From Ophthalmolycus amberensis (Eukaryota; Chordata; Actinopteri; Perciformes; Zoarcidae), in the NCBI GenBank assembly GCA_024529925.1, contig JAFEUB010001207.1, forward strand, positions 1-64,000: a stretch of DNA of 64,000 bases, given 5' to 3'. Positions 1 to 13,099 of this stretch are shown here, one piece after another. A program made the position numbers and the translations under genes. Below the pieces are notes generated by a model. The model made no database searches. It saw nothing but the letters and a program-made list of their open reading frames with translations, and was not told the origin of the DNA. Every line of letters begins with the position of its first letter. Within the stretch, counting starts at the first letter, position 1.

Positions 1-550
1 GAGCTGACAGCAGGCATGAGCGAGCGACACGTGACTCAGAGAGCTGGAGCAAGGCGGGGATTTTGGGGGGGGCCGGATGGATCTTTACAAGCTGCATTTC
101 AAAGCCTCCTTGACCCAGGGTCTTTGGGAAAGGAAGGCAAGTGGTTCCACTACAATCAAAGATGAATAGTGAGGAATAGAGTCAGGAGGAGCGAGGGTCG
201 TGTGAGAAGAGGGAGGGAATGTAAAAAAACACAAACTAAAGGGGAAGCATCTAGAAAAGCATGGTGAAAAAAATTGATGCCAGCATGAATGGAAGTTTGC
301 AACAAACTGGAGTAAGGAAGAGGAATTGATTGTCCAGTGCGAGGACAGCGAGGCTGTAATTTAACCAGAGAAGGGCGACACACCATCAAAGGCTCGTTGA
401 GGATGAATGCGGCTGCAGTCCAGTGGCTTTCAATTCATAAAGGTGCCAAAACAACAGCGGCTAAACACGCTGCTATACCTTTAAATTTAGTGTCACAGAG
501 AAAACGTCAGTCATCCTGCGCAACCAGCTGCCAAGCATGTCTGTCTCTCT
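1..550. other. Unassigned sequence
   Basis: No gene or recognisable repeat is seen. The short open frames on both strands show no domain, no splice context and no compositional support, so they are taken as chance. Confidence 0.5.
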
Positions 551-552
551 CC

Positions 553-575
553 CACACACACACACACACACACAA
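553..575. repeat. (CA)n microsatellite
   Basis: Uninterrupted CA dinucleotide run of about 11 units, visible directly. Confidence 0.95.
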
Positions 576-1104
576 AACCCTGGACTGACAGACCGAATGA
601 ACCCTGCTAATCTGCTCATAATTTCAGTCATCCAGCGTAGCCTGTATTTTGCACATCTGTCATCTCTGCAGTCTTGTCCAATCTGTTTGCATTATGCTGT
701 TATATTGCAACTATTCTCCTGGTCTTTCAGTGTCAACTCCTTAAGGTTGCTGCACCAACCGACGGGCAATTATTATAACTGTGCCCAAATATGAAGTCAC
801 TCCCCCCACTTTTTTCAAATTCGTTCTATCTCCGGTTTCATCTTTTAACTTCCGGTAGACCTTTTTTCCCAGCAGACATTTTGACTTGTCATAGCAAGGA
901 AAAGCACAGGTGAAATTGATACAGTTAACGATTGTCTTGGTTCCATGCAGTGAGCCAGCATGCACATGAATGTGTTGAAATACACCTGTGCTTTTTTTGA
1001 TTGTGACACGTCAAAATGTCTGCTGTGAAAAAGGTTACCTATAGTGCATACAAGTAAAAAGCCAGCCATACATTTCTGGGAACAACATGTCCCCATCTAT
1101 AATA

Positions 1105-1128
1105 TTTTATATATATATATATATATAA
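1105..1128. repeat. (TA)n microsatellite
   Basis: Short uninterrupted TA run within an AT-rich stretch. Confidence 0.85.
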
Positions 1129-1435
1129 TGATATTTTTACTGGCAAGTGAGGCTTTGATTGGTCGCTCTGTACAAAATCGACTGTCTAACCTGGACTGAC
1201 CGAGGAGTCATTCAGCAGTTACCATCACCACGGCAACCTTTGATCGCTGCTGGATGAGACACAGCTGATTGAGATGAGTTCATCAGTGTAGTTTGACACA
1301 CAAGCACACAAACACACTCAGGGACTTGCATATTTTCAGGCTTTTCGTTAGTAAAAAAACTCCATTCTAACCACAATGTTTCACTTCTTCAATACATTAT
1401 TGCTATTCGTACACGTTAAAGCCAGGTATAGTAAT

Positions 1436-1640
1436 AAAAGTCTTCGAATTGTTCAGAACGCTGCAGCTAGAATCGTAGTTAAGACTCCAGAATTTAAGCA
1501 CAGGCCGTTTTCACAGCAGCCATTTGACATGACGTATTAGGGGTAAACACGGGTGTAATTGATTAAGTTCATTATGGTCAGATTCTCTTTAGTGTGGCCA
1601 ACATGGCTCCTTCCTACCTGCCTGTTCTCCTTAAACCTTA
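1436..1640 (+). pseudogene. LINE ORF2 C-terminal relic
   Basis: Reading from 1439 gives SLRIVQNAAARIVVKTPE. The QNAAAR block is characteristic of the C-terminal end of ORF2 in fish L2/CR1/Rex-like LINEs. About 150 bases later (near 1608) the reading MAPSYLPVLL matches the LAPSYLSDLL-type block that normally follows about 50 residues further on. The two blocks have the right order and spacing, but the stretch between them is not cleanly open. This is a short, decayed fragment with no reverse-transcriptase core left. The exact family cannot be fixed. Confidence 0.55.
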
Positions 1641-4430
1641 AATAAGCATAATAAAAGCCCCATAGAGGAACCGTATCTTAAAAGGAACCTCAGGATGAGG
1701 CCTGTTTTTCAAATTAAAAGCCCTCAGCTCTTAATGTATATTTCCAGGAAACTAGGGACAGATCTAGTTTTTCAAAATAAAAGCCGTAGAAGGAAACTGT
1801 AAGTTCCCATGGCACTCAGGTCGAGGCTGTTCTTTTCAAAATAAAACTGTCAAATTTCTTGTGAAATGTTCAGTGAGCTGAAGAAAAAACTTAAAAACAT
1901 ACAATGACGCATCAGATAGATTCTCCTGCATATAACGGACTATAACTAATGGCGTTGAAAGGAGTTTAATCCTGAAGCTTATTGGAAAATTGTAATTTTG
2001 AAATTAATTTTTTAGATGGAGATAATCATATAATTAACACTAGCTTATCGGCTAACATCCAACATGTCTGTCTTATAGAAGCCACTCATTCATTCGTTTT
2101 GAATATGGTATATGAAGTAGGATTTTTGTATCTTGTTCTTAACAAATACAAATATTTGTTATTTGAGTGAAAACCACAAAAAACATGAAAGCAGGTTTTG
2201 TGTAGTTCGAGTCAAATACTTCATTAAAGGAGATGCAGGAAAGACATTAAAAGACTAATTGTTTCTCAACCTTTCTGATGATGATACTTGGCACCCCGAG
2301 AGTTTAGTGGAAGGGAAGTGGATTAATTAAATACTTTTGATGCCCAAGGTCAGAATTAATCAGATGCACAGCCTGTTTGAATAAAAATACATCTCACATT
2401 TACTTGCAGATGTGATTTAAGTGAAGCGGTTTTAGTGGTAGTTGGTACAAATAATGTTTTTTCTTTGAAGACGTCTACTCAGGTCCATAAAGCTCCAATT
2501 TTCTTTCCTAATTAGTGGAATAATGGAGCTTATTGCCAATGCCTGAGGACTGGGGTCTGCAATAAGACGTGTCATGTCATGTGAACTCATCAGTCAGTGT
2601 TTTCCAGAGGATTTACTCTTTTCAGGCATCAACATGCAGCCCTGATAGGGGTCATGTACTGGATTTCTGCATTATGACGATAATATGAGGCTTTGGCTGC
2701 CTCGACCCTCTCACGCATGCAAGACTCAATCGGATGAGTTCTGCTCCACCTGTCCCTTCTTTCCAGTTGCCAAGACTGGCCAAATGTCTCTACTCTGCCC
2801 ACAGCTGTCACAAATCCCAAGCATGCCTGGCATGCATGGCACACAAGACGCTCGGGCCAACACATTGCCTGGTTGGTTGGGTCCGAGTGAGCCCATCTCG
2901 GTGACGGAGTGCTCCCTTGCATCTCCAGTGTGGCTTGAGGCCAGGATCGGGACTGAAATGGTCCCCGTTGACCTCGCTTATGTATTTGTGATGTGCCAAC
3001 ATCTGCATGAGAACATGAGTCAGCTTCAAACACGGGAAAAGAGAAAGATGGACTGGCCCTGTGCCATCCTTCCAGATGCTTTGCCACAGCATGCAAGGCT
3101 CAGTATCATCTCGATGTGCCTCGCTGCTCCAGCTCGCCCCTCTCTGTTTACCTCTGATGAGGCGAGACGCTCACTGAGCTAATGCTAATTAACATGGATT
3201 GGGACTCGATTGCATCTGGCTTGTTCTAATTTCATCAAGCAAGCTCACCTTCTCCACCAAGGTGATCTAAACAGATAATGCTCCCAGGTATTTCTTGAAT
3301 TCCCATCATGCTGTTTTCGTGATGAATCAGATACGATACAATGTGCTGATATGGGAGCTGATAGTGATTTGAAAAGTGGTTTTGGGGTGATGTGTTTGAT
3401 CTTTGTCTATTTGCCTCTGTCTCTCAGTAGGTTCTGTTAACTATCAGGATACTTACAGACTTGAAAAAAAGTTGTGCCACTCTATAATTGACCCTTCACT
3501 AAGCCCCGCCCCCCACTGCTTCTCCTAAAAGCTGTCAGAGTTACCTTGGAGCCCACACTGTAATTAACTGCACTCCTTGAATAAATACGATCTAATTTGA
3601 AAAAAAAGCCATTTTAGAGAGAAGCAGACGGAAAGGTCTACAACATGCACTTATAGGATGTTAAACTGATTCAACAGTAAAACAGGTCTAAGAGATAAAG
3701 ATAGAAGCTAAAGCCTAATAGTGAGCCACCACATCACCTGCCAACCAGACAATACAATTAGGGAACACTGTTCCTGTAATGCCAGGTAGGTCTGTATTTA
3801 CAATCCTTAAAAAGCAGGATGTGTAGACATTCAGTATACCTTCAGTAGCTAGCTTGGCATAGTAATGCTAACGCTACTTAATGATGTGGTATCGTAGCAT
3901 TATCATGAATCCCATTGCTCTTCTTGGCAAGACCCGCCCTGTGCAGCATGCAGCCAGGCGTCCATGCTCGCTGAGGTACTGGTAAACTGATTTGCTCATG
4001 TCCCATGCCCTGACCAATGGGCTATCCTGACCCTAACTATTCGAGGTATATGCCTAACCTTAACCAATCTTCTCTGTCTAATCCAGCTACGCAGGGTGGA
4101 TCTTGCCAAGAAGACGAGTGGGATTCATAATTACACCATTATGTATTCCGTTAATGTTTTTTTAAGTAGAAACATAATCATTTACAAACTTATATCTCCT
4201 TCCAACCTCTCCGGATAACGAGTATCACTATTACAGAACGTGTAACCAGTGTAACCAGCTCCAAATCCACTAAACCAGCCTGAAAATGAAGAACATCTGA
4301 AACAATTGCACGAGAGTCTATGGAGTTGGATAGTTGTCGGGTGCTGGATGGAGCTGGCCGATGCTACGCTATGATTGGCCTGTCTGCCTTCGAGGACAGA
4401 ACTAATTATTTAAACGTTTGTATTTATGCA
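1641..4430. other. Unassigned intergenic sequence
   Basis: No gene or clear repeat is recognised. Open frames on both strands at 2,629-3,182 overlap one another and show no domain, so neither is supported. The stretch at 2.7-3.2 kb is more balanced in base composition than its AT-rich surroundings and could be conserved non-coding DNA, but nothing here proves that. Confidence 0.4.
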
Positions 4431-4439
4431 GTATTTTTA

Positions 4440-4660
4440 CATTAAATACAGCAGCATTAAAGCAAAGGTATACTTTAGACACCGAGTATCCTACATACTC
4501 AAGTACAATTCTGAGGTACTTGTACTTAACTGGGGTATTTTTATTTTCACATTATACTTCAACTCCACTACATTTCAGATGGAATACTGTACTTTTTACT
4601 TAACTCCATTTATTTGGAAGCTGAAGTCTTATTCACCAATCAACATCTCTGTAAATGTGC
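4440..4660. repeat. Dispersed fish repeat, 'tactttac' family, copy 1
   Basis: Contains tacttgtacttaactggggt and the block ending ctccactacatttcag, wording I recognise from a very common teleost short repeat. A second, differently truncated member lies at 9,850-10,095. No coding capacity. Confidence 0.6.
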
Positions 4661-5404
4661 CAGTGTTAGTCAAAAGTCAATCATTTTCAAATCATTTTAA
4701 ATGTACAAATAAAACTCAACATATAAAATTCGAACAGCAGACACGCGGTTGACAGCTGAACAGGATTAAAAGCTTGGAAGAATAAGGCAGCATCATGCAA
4801 TATAGGACATTTAGAAAGCAGGCAATTAATACAATACAATGTTATACTATTCAAAAAGCACAAACAGTTAGAATATGACAACATCAAATCCCATTACACA
4901 AGAGAAGACGGGTAAAACCAGAAGGGAATCATTCTGACAAACACAGGAAAGAGCTGTGGTTAGTAGTTCCTATGCAGATGATTATATTGCATATCAAATA
5001 TAAGGTATGATCAGCTTCTAAAACCATATGAACTGCTATAGATGAAACCACCCAACAGTACATAATGTAGTTAAAATCAGCTTCACCTTGACAACATGAA
5101 AAAACTGCTTGTACATTAATGAATACATCAGAATGAATATCCTTGTAATGGAGCATTTTTACACTTTTTACAGTAGTAAAACAATGCCAACACTTCTTCC
5201 ATCATTGGAAATAACAGGTTTGCAGTGTTATAGAGCAGATACTGTATTTTGACAGAGCTTCCCTGTTTCTCTGTCTGCTGTGCTCTTGGCGCAGTCTCTC
5301 ACTGCAGATGCCGGCATGATGGATACGAACATTCCACTTGGAGCAGAACTACTTTTACAAGACAGACCATAACAATGTTAACAATAATAAGACAGGGGTT
5401 ATCA

Positions 5405-5790
5405 TTTATACTAAGCTATACAAGGTGATTATTTATAGAGCGCTTTTCACAGACAATAATATCACAAAGTGCTTAACAGAGCAGACATTTAAAAGCATAA
5501 AAAACACAATGTGACCCTAGGGTCAATAAATTATATACACAGAGAAAAGTAAAAAATAAAAAATAAAATAAAAAATAATAAAAAATAAAATAAAATGTAA
5601 AACATATTTTAAGAGCAGGTCTAGGACATGGGTTTACTTTTACACAAACGCCAGCCTAAACAGGTGGGTTTTGAGCTGGTTCTTAAAAGTATCCACAGTA
5701 TCTGCGAGGCGCAGAGTTGCAGGCAGAGCATTCCAGAGCCTCGGGGCTCGGGGATATGCAAAGGTGTAACTGAACAGGGTGAGCATGTAG
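5405..5790 (-). pseudogene. 3' end of an L2/Rex-like LINE (ORF2 C-terminus plus 3' UTR)
   Basis: On the minus strand, 5,755 down to about 5,640 reads APRLWNALPATLRLADTVDT, then FKNQLKTHLFRLAFV and a stop. This is the terminal signature of ORF2 in fish L2/CR1-like LINEs (LWN-LP-LR, then F-LKTHLF). The downstream minus-strand sequence to about 5,405 contains the reverse of 'ttatttatagagcgcttttcac', typical of the 3' UTR of the same group. Only the last 35 or so residues survive, a 5'-truncated insertion as expected from target-primed reverse transcription. An A/T-rich AAAATA run at 5,550-5,600 lies inside the UTR. Confidence 0.7.
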
Positions 5791-6405
5791 CTCATCACTT
5801 GTTAGCACATGTTTACTAAAGATGGGAATGACATATGCCCCTGTGTGAAAATAAATATATAAAACAAAAATCAAGCAGCACAAGTAATCTCCAGCCTAAT
5901 TAAAAGCCACACACATATTTGAAATGCTTCAAATGAAAGCAGACTCTGTCTCGCTCTCTCTGTCTGTCTGCATGCATGTGTTCGAATGTAATTAATTCTT
6001 AAGGCCTGGAAGACTTTGTACTGTATGTCCCTCGTAGAGAGGAACCATCATGAAAGTACATATTTAATAAGGCTAGTTAGGATCACAAGACCAAGCCATT
6101 TCAGTCGCATATTATGTTGAATATTGTGAAAGCAAATACTGCTTAGGAAAACTATCATTTGTTTTTAGACCAATGAAAGCTACTCTGCTGCTACTTTAAA
6201 GGTTGTCTCCGACATATTCAGAGCATTTCTTTTGCATCTTCACGGCTCTCAACATGGGCCGTGGCAGCGCAAACAACGGCAACAGTGTTGACAGCAGTAC
6301 AGAGCGGCAGCCATGATCTAGCCAGTGGGGTACAAGAGAGAGACTCACATGCACTAAAATGCACTAATTTAATAGAGTGTATCATATATATATTATTGAT
6401 GTATA
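5791..6405. other. Unassigned sequence
   Basis: No gene recognised. A stretch near 6,240-6,345 with 'acaacggcaacagtgttgac' resembles a fish dispersed repeat, but there is no second copy in the window to confirm it. Confidence 0.35.
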
Positions 6406-6406
6406 A

Positions 6407-6830
6407 TAGAATGTAAGTGGACGTAGTACCGGGAAGTCGGTCATTCATTTGTTTAGTTTCTCGAGTTCTGCTTTTTGGTCATCGCCATCTTGGTTTCTGG
6501 ATGTCGCCATCTTGTTTTTTGCTACAACAGGTGACACAAGAGGTTGGACCGAACAATGAATAAGACATTTTTCGGCGCCCAAAATGTTACAATTAACTTT
6601 CATGAACTGGTAAAATGTAAACACAGGCAACTCCAAGATCGGACAACGTCATGGTAGTGGCCTGTCAATCACAAGGTGGCCTCTAAAAGGACCATCATTT
6701 ACTAAGTGAACATCATGCTGTTTTGAAGAAGACTTGAAACTAGAGAATGGAACCGTAAACTCATGTTTACAATGTTTACTGAGGTAATAAATCAAGAGAG
6801 AAGTAACGCTATGTGAACAAAGTTTTTTTG
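6407..6830 (+). repeat. Dispersed repeat family 'CGCCATCTTGG', copy 1
   Basis: Starts with a 'gtggacgtagt' motif, carries two 'cgccatcttg' blocks at about 6,483 and 6,505, then 'aaaatgttacaatta' and 'gtttacaatgtttactgagg'. The same ordered blocks recur at 15,830-16,175 (same orientation) and 61,095-61,425 (opposite). The copies differ in internal deletions. No open frame is shared, so this is a non-autonomous repeat. Confidence 0.7.
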
Positions 6831-7785
6831 AAATGCTCGTTAAGGACTTATTTTTATTCTTCACACCACTGGATATTGAACTACTTTGAGCTGTATCTTA
6901 CGACACAGACATTATCATTATTTTTTAAATTCTTTTATGACACTTGTGACCGTCACTATTTTGAGTGAAGTAGTTAAAAATGAAGCCAACTGCTAGCATT
7001 GTCAGGCCTTAAATAATTAGCTATCTGTGAATCCAAGTCATTTTATTTCGAAGCACCTAAATGACAATCGACTAGTAGTATGGTTTCAGCATTACCTCTG
7101 CACATGGAGCTAAGAAAGAGAAAACCACTCAGACTGAATTCTGATTACTAGTGCTGGTTATATAAGCTGATTTATTACCACTGCTGCCTGATAGGTGCTT
7201 ATGAGCCATTTTAAAGATAAGCATGTTCAATCTGTCTTGGAAATAATATCTCCACTGGGAGGCTTTCCTCTGTCCAAATAAATTAATGTCTCTGAAATTT
7301 GACATGGAACAAATAGACTTTGAGGAGAAGAGCTAGTGGGCCACACAGTTGTTGTCACCTTGGGCTCATTTGCATCTTAAATTACAAGTTAAAAGATACG
7401 AACAAATGTTTTTTTTTTAACACTGTTTTGTAGGTTAAGTTGGTCCTGTCATCCTTAAAGGCTGATTGGGCTACTTTTTGTAACATAGCATATCTGACAG
7501 CTTGTTTCTTAAAGCAGAGGTGAGGGAGGGAGGGAGCTGAGTGAGCTGCTAAGAACTGTACTTACCATCTGCCAAATCTGTCGTGTTTCTTTCTCTCTGT
7601 CCCCTAGGCCGGAGCTTAATCCCCAAGGGGGGGTTGGGGGTCTAGTGACTAGACCGCTCCTCTCACTGCTGAGTGTTGTCTATTGTGTTTACACTATGAA
7701 CTTTTATTGCCCACCTGTAAATGTACCCTTTGCAAAGCTTGGTAGACCGTGTACCTATTAGCACATGTTTCATTTTCTTATGGGT
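6831..7785. other. Unassigned sequence
   Basis: No gene or repeat recognised. AT-rich, with a G-rich patch near 7,622-7,645. Confidence 0.4.
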
Positions 7786-7789
7786 TTAA

Positions 7790-8200
7790 AGGGCCAGTTT
7801 CTAACATTTAAGAAGATGTATTTGCAGATAAATAAAGTAATGTAAATGTAAATTGTTGTGTTTTCGTTAGCTTAGAATGTGTCCTTCATGTCTACATAGG
7901 GAACGGGTCGTCTTTACGGAGTCTGCATTGTTGCACCGCCGTGTTTCAGTAGTCAAGAACGGATAAATCAAATACTGGCTCAGACAGAGCCTTTTGTATT
8001 TTTACCTGTATTGTTACCTGAAGGCCACTTTTGTTCTCCATCACGCTTGTGAAACTGCAGTAACGTGAGCCAGAGAGTGCCCGCCATGCGCTGTCTGACT
8101 TCTGTTGCTCCTAAAGTAGTCTTATTATGAGAAATAATGAAGAAATCTGCAACCACACCATTTGATACCACCAAATCATGCACTGTGCCTTTAAATTACA
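7790..8200. repeat. Dispersed fish repeat 'AGGGCCAGTGT' family, copy 1
   Basis: Begins 'aagggccagtttctaac' and contains 'tgttgtgttttcgttagctt', 'ctacatagggaacgggtcgt' and 'ttgcaccgccgtgtttc', a block order known from a common teleost repeat, and ends 'gcactgtgcctttaaa'. Related segments lie at 16,214-16,520 and, split by a hAT insertion, at 24,078-24,160 plus 25,133-25,250. Confidence 0.65.
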
Positions 8201-8254
8201 CTGTTTGAGATGGTTCATTCCTTAACACTGAAGTTATGCTAGCGTGTTCACTAG

Positions 8255-8282
8255 CTAAGATGCTAGCTAGCTAGCTAGCTAC
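8255..8282. repeat. CTAG-rich simple repeat
   Basis: Run of overlapping 'ctagctagctagct', self-complementary. Confidence 0.8.
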
Positions 8283-8584
8283 GAACTAACTAACTTAGCT
8301 GTAGAGTTTGGCATGGGCACAATTTATAGAATAGAGAGGATATTTATGCACTAAAACTGAATTCTGTATTCACTAATTAGTTTGTTTACTAATTATCAAT
8401 AGTAGTAGGCTAGCATGCTAACTTCAGCTTGTAACTCAGGCTGAGCTCTTCACAATAAGTATATCACTATCCTTTCTTCTTATAAACTGTGCGAGAAGAC
8501 TGAGCAGTAGTGGAACTTATTTGCATGTAAATAATCATGTTAAAATCAGTGTATCATTGATTTTCAGCTCAGTAGCTTCATTGT

Positions 8585-8720
8585 ATTATGGAGGAATGCC
8601 GCCGGTCTCCATAGTGGATCTTGGGAGGATTTTCCGTACAATTTTTAGCAACAGACAATTCGAACAGAGGCTCCATGATCAACTGCACAGTCTCTTCTTC
8701 TGTTTCAACAGGTACCATGA
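8585..8720 (+). repeat. 136-bp direct duplicate, copy 1
   Basis: Matches 9,126-9,261 over 136 bases with one mismatch (C at 8,706, G at 9,247). Flanking bases diverge at once on both sides. Both copies are open on both strands, but no domain is recognised. Copy 1 ends in a pyrimidine-rich run followed by 'caacaggtacc', which looks like a splice acceptor, but no exon structure follows. Confidence 0.9.
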
Positions 8721-9125
8721 TGCTTTAGCCTTCTTTGAATTGTACAAAATGAAAACAACAATATGAGGTCTGTTTTATTTCATCACTCTGAAATTGTTAC
8801 AGTTATTTTCATTGATATCTTAGACCTGCAAAGTTTAGACATCCCTGAAGGCTTTTTCCTTTAAACACCAACCTCCCCCATTCCTTTCTATTTCTGTCCA
8901 CAGATATCTGCCCTCTACACGATGACAGCAAAAAGTCTTCTTGCTCGGTCAAGATATCTATCGCAACAACATGTAACATCTGTGAAAGGGCATTGACTTA
9001 AAGCAGCGACAGTGTTTTATCTGACTGTATTTTTACGGAAGAGGATGGTGAGGTTAGATATGTGGGATCGGATCAGAAAGGAAGAGTGAATGTGAACAAA
9101 TGTTGAGGGTGTGTGCGGGGTTGAG

Positions 9126-9261
9126 ATTATGGAGGAATGCCGCCGGTCTCCATAGTGGATCTTGGGAGGATTTTCCGTACAATTTTTAGCAACAGACAAT
9201 TCGAACAGAGGCTCCATGATCAACTGCACAGTCTCTTCTTCTGTTTGAACAGGTACCATGA
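9126..9261 (+). repeat. 136-bp direct duplicate, copy 2
   Basis: Second copy, 541 bases downstream of the first and in the same orientation. The 405-bp spacer is not duplicated. The near identity contrasts with the strong divergence among all other repeat families in the window. Confidence 0.9.
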
Positions 9262-9849
9262 ACTGTATGTGTTTGAGGTGACTCATCGCTTTTTGTTATA
9301 GATTTAATTTCACATGCTTATGAAAAAAAGAGTTTGCATGGAGTTTGACATTTCATAAAATGATTCTTAATATATGACTCATATTGAGACCTATACAGTT
9401 ATATAATATAAGTTATCAAGATTATACTATAATATAGAGTAAGGTGACCGTACAAAAGAGTCTTATAAACCCTGTAAGAATATTGTAAGTATCATTTAGT
9501 AACAGTATCATGTTTTGATTAATTAAAATGTATCAAATTCACTTTCAAATGACAGCAAACACCTCGAGATAAACCTGAACAAAAAGACCGTGAAGGGTTT
9601 GAAAATGAAGCTAATCATTTTCTATTATTTGGGCAGTCAGATGGCAAACACGTTCCTCCGTGACGATGCCTATACAACCTCTTTCTTCACACCCTCCTGG
9701 TTTGTGGAGGTTTTCTACTTTCTGTCTTTAGACTTTCATGAGGTTGATGTTTCTTTGAGCTCATTCTGCGTTTGGACAAACACTTCCACATTCAAACAGC
9801 TGCTCTGGTCAACCGGCAGACATTTGATGAAACGACAGGAGCAGCTTTC

Positions 9850-10095
9850 CTGCCATTTTCTGCTACTTTATATTTCACTACAAAATATATTCAACTAATA
9901 AATGATGATGTATTATTATGAATAATATAGTATATACTCAATATCTTTGTAATTTGAGAATATTTCGATGCTGATACTTTTGTACTTTTAATAGACATTT
10001 TGAATGGATCAGTTTTACTTTAACAGAGGATTTTTACAAAGATGATTTAAAACAGATGGTGTTAGTACTTTTACTTCTTCCACCACGAAATAGGA
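9850..10095. repeat. Dispersed fish repeat, 'tactttac' family, copy 2
   Basis: Runs from 'cattttctgctactttata' to 'acttttacttcttccaccac', the terminal phrase of a common teleost repeat; central parts are decayed. Related to 4,440-4,660. Confidence 0.6.
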
Positions 10096-10099
10096 TGGC

Positions 10100-12465
10100 A
10101 CTTATCAGTGTAGGTAATTGTATACTATTATAACAGGTAGATGTATATTGGAATAATATTATTACTGACGCATTAACATGTAATCAGCATTTTAATATTT
10201 GCATGTAGTTATGGTTGACCCAAATTGAACTATTTTACATACTGTATTTTAGGAGCTGATGATGTTTTGTGTATGTAAAGAAGCAAAATGTACTCAAAGT
10301 ATCCAAAATAAAATGAACCAGAATAACCCCATTCGGAGTCAGATATTTATGATATATGTGTGACTAGAATATTATATTTGATGCATGGATTTGGAAGTGA
10401 AATTTAAATGTTGTCAAGGTAGAGCTGATTTTAGTTAGGTAGTGTAATGTACAGTGGATCATACTTTATTAGCTGTTCATACATCTTATATTCAACACCT
10501 GCAAAGTAACTACAGCTTCCAGATAAAAAAGGTGAAATATTGTTCACAGTTTTAATCAGCTCACTGACGTCCATATGACTTAACCTGTTTATGATTTGAG
10601 GACAAGTCAAACAAAGACAATTCAGTCAGCTCTGCAGTTTTTCATGTGTACTCAACGTATGGATTATCTGCTGTCACGTGGTGGAACGCTCCAGCTTTAC
10701 ATCTGACAGCAGTATTAAATATAGACTATAGATCAAGGGATGAAGGGATGTGAGGCTAAAGCTCCACTGGATCCACTGAACTGAAACTTTGACCTCTTCT
10801 TCTGTTCAAGTTTACTCACTTTTTTTGTGGCCTAAAAAATGTAATGGACAAGATTGTTGAACTAGTTTTTGTTGCTAGTGGCACACACTCATTCTTTTCC
10901 AGTCTTTGGGGAAAGACTCATTATGACTCCTACCTTCTCCCGTACTGGAGACATTGTATGTCATGATTTCTGCCCTGGGTTTCCTGTTGCCATTTAGATT
11001 ATGTTACTGTGTAATCTGTTTGGTTTCACTTGTAATCTTGGCTCTTTATAGCTAACCCCTGCTATAAATATCATCCTGACGCGAACACTAGGAGGTCTGA
11101 TGGAACAGCGGAAAAAGTAAATAATAATTTCATTTTAAATGGGCTTTAATGTGTTTCAAACAGTGCCTTCCTTCCGCTGTTAATGATGCAGCCATGATGT
11201 CAAACATTATTTATATATTTTTCACAGGAAAACGCTGCTGCGGGGCATGGCTATATTTTCAGAAAAATCCCATCAGCAAGGCCGTGACCCTTCCCTTAAT
11301 CCATTGTTTTTAGCCACTCGCAGCCTGAACGCCAGAGAGCAAAACTATTGCCCCACCCTTCTCTGAGCAGAGAACACACTCTCCTTTTGCTAAATGCTCA
11401 AATGACAGTCGTGGCCCACGGCGGGCCGCACACAGCAGACCCTGTGAAAGTGATTTAATTGCTGTGTCAGGTCAGTGGAAGCTCACAGGCTATACCTGTT
11501 ATTGCAATACACCTGCCCACAGCAAAAACCACTGGCAGCCAGTCCTCTGCAAAATGAAATGGGGGGCACGGGGGGGTCGGCGTAAAAATGGCCCTGACAG
11601 CGGGAAGGACCACTGAAGAATAGAGCCAGGCTGCAGTTTACTGGCAGCCAGCATCTGACAGCACGTAATGACCCTCCACATGTACTGCCTCTCTCTCTCT
11701 CCCTTCTTCTTTTGGCCTCTTTAGTGTTATTGCTCCTGCTCCCATGAAGCCGCTCCCACTTTAAAGCTGCAGGTGAACCGTATGTATCGTTTGCTCTTTT
11801 ACTCACGGACACACACGCCATGTGAGGTCATGTGGTCCCATTTAAAAAGGACAAGGATGCGTTGATTGTTTGTTTGTACAGTGTGACTTGACAATTTTAT
11901 ATTTATATAAATAAAACCTGGACGCATGCTTTAATTACAGCAGGACACATACATGTTCTAAATTAATTTTCCTCATCTGTAGCCAAGCAGAACTTTGCAG
12001 AGATGTATGTTTCACTCACAGTAGCATGTATCTGACCTCAGGATGACGACGTGTGATCCAGTTTGTGGTGAAATGCTGCTCTCTTGTGGTCAGTCGATGT
12101 CTGCAACTGAACCGGTGCAACATGCCGACCAGGTGAGGAACCAGATGTTTGTGATATTAAACTATATAAAGTCCACTTTACATTCATTCTTGAAGCCGCT
12201 GTTGCACTGTAACAGAGCAGCAATGCTGTCTGTTTGCTGAGAAATGCTCATAAATCATAATGTCTTTTAAAAACGTACAATTATTTACATTAAAGATGAC
12301 TTTGTGCATTGTTGCTGAACCAGAGGATGCAGCCGTATTCCTTTCGCCTAGGCCAGCTAGTGGTTCATGAGTTGTATGAGCTAATTTAATAACAATCTTT
12401 AACCCAGTGTTAATGTGCATGTCTCATCTGATCAAAAATAGCAAAGTTGCATCAACACACATACA
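10100..12465. other. Unassigned intergenic sequence
   Basis: No gene, RNA or clear repeat recognised. The 10.6-11.8 kb part is less AT-rich and free of obvious repeats, making it a candidate for conserved non-coding sequence; this cannot be tested here. A short AT-rich run lies at 11,895-11,915. Confidence 0.4.
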
Positions 12466-12469
12466 CAGA

Positions 12470-12703
12470 CACGTATTTTCATGACTTTTGGGGACATTAC
12501 ATTGACATACCGGTACATTCATTTACTGGAGACTTACCATAACTATGAATGTTACTTACCTTATCCTAAACCTTAACCTAAACCTTATCCTAAACCTAAA
12601 CTTGTCCTAACCTGAAACCAAGTCTTCACCCTAAAATGTAATGATTTACGTTATGGGGACGTGCGCTTTTTCCCCAAAAGGAGGGTGAGTCCCCACAATG
12701 TGG

Positions 12704-12737
<34 letters not shown>

Positions 12738-13056
12738 ACACACAGAATCGTGTTTCCATCACTTAAAAGGACATTACATTGACTTACATTCATTTCCTGG
12801 AGACTTACCATGAATGCTACTTACCTTATCCTAAACCTTAACTTAAACTTAAACTTACCCTAACCTTAAACCAAGTCTTCACCCTAAAATGTGATGACAT
12901 TACTTTGACTTACATTCATGTCCTGGAGACTTACCCTAACCATAAAACCCACTAAAATATAATAATGGGGAGGTGCACCTTGTCACCATAAGGAAGGCGC
13001 GTCCCCACAATGTCACTGTGTAGACACATGTTCCCACAACATGAGTAATACACAAC

Positions 13057-13094
<38 letters not shown>

Positions 13095-13096
13095 CA
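12470..13096. repeat. Two tandem copies of a fish 'GTCCCCAC' minisatellite-like repeat with (CA)n
   Basis: Two diverged copies follow each other, about 12,470-12,704 and 12,745-13,058. Each has 'ggacattacattgac', 'ctggagacttacc', a degenerate run of 'cctaaacc' words, 'accaagtcttcaccctaaaa' and a 'gtccccacaatgt' end, and each is followed by a (CA)n run (12,705-12,744 and 13,059-13,096). I recognise this as a widespread teleost repeat; it does not code. Confidence 0.75.
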
Positions 13097-13099
13097 ATT

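Noticed and set aside
2629..3182. Overlapping 155- and 165-residue frames on opposite strands
   Set aside because: No domain, no splice sites that extend them, and mutual overlap; likely chance openness in balanced-composition DNA.
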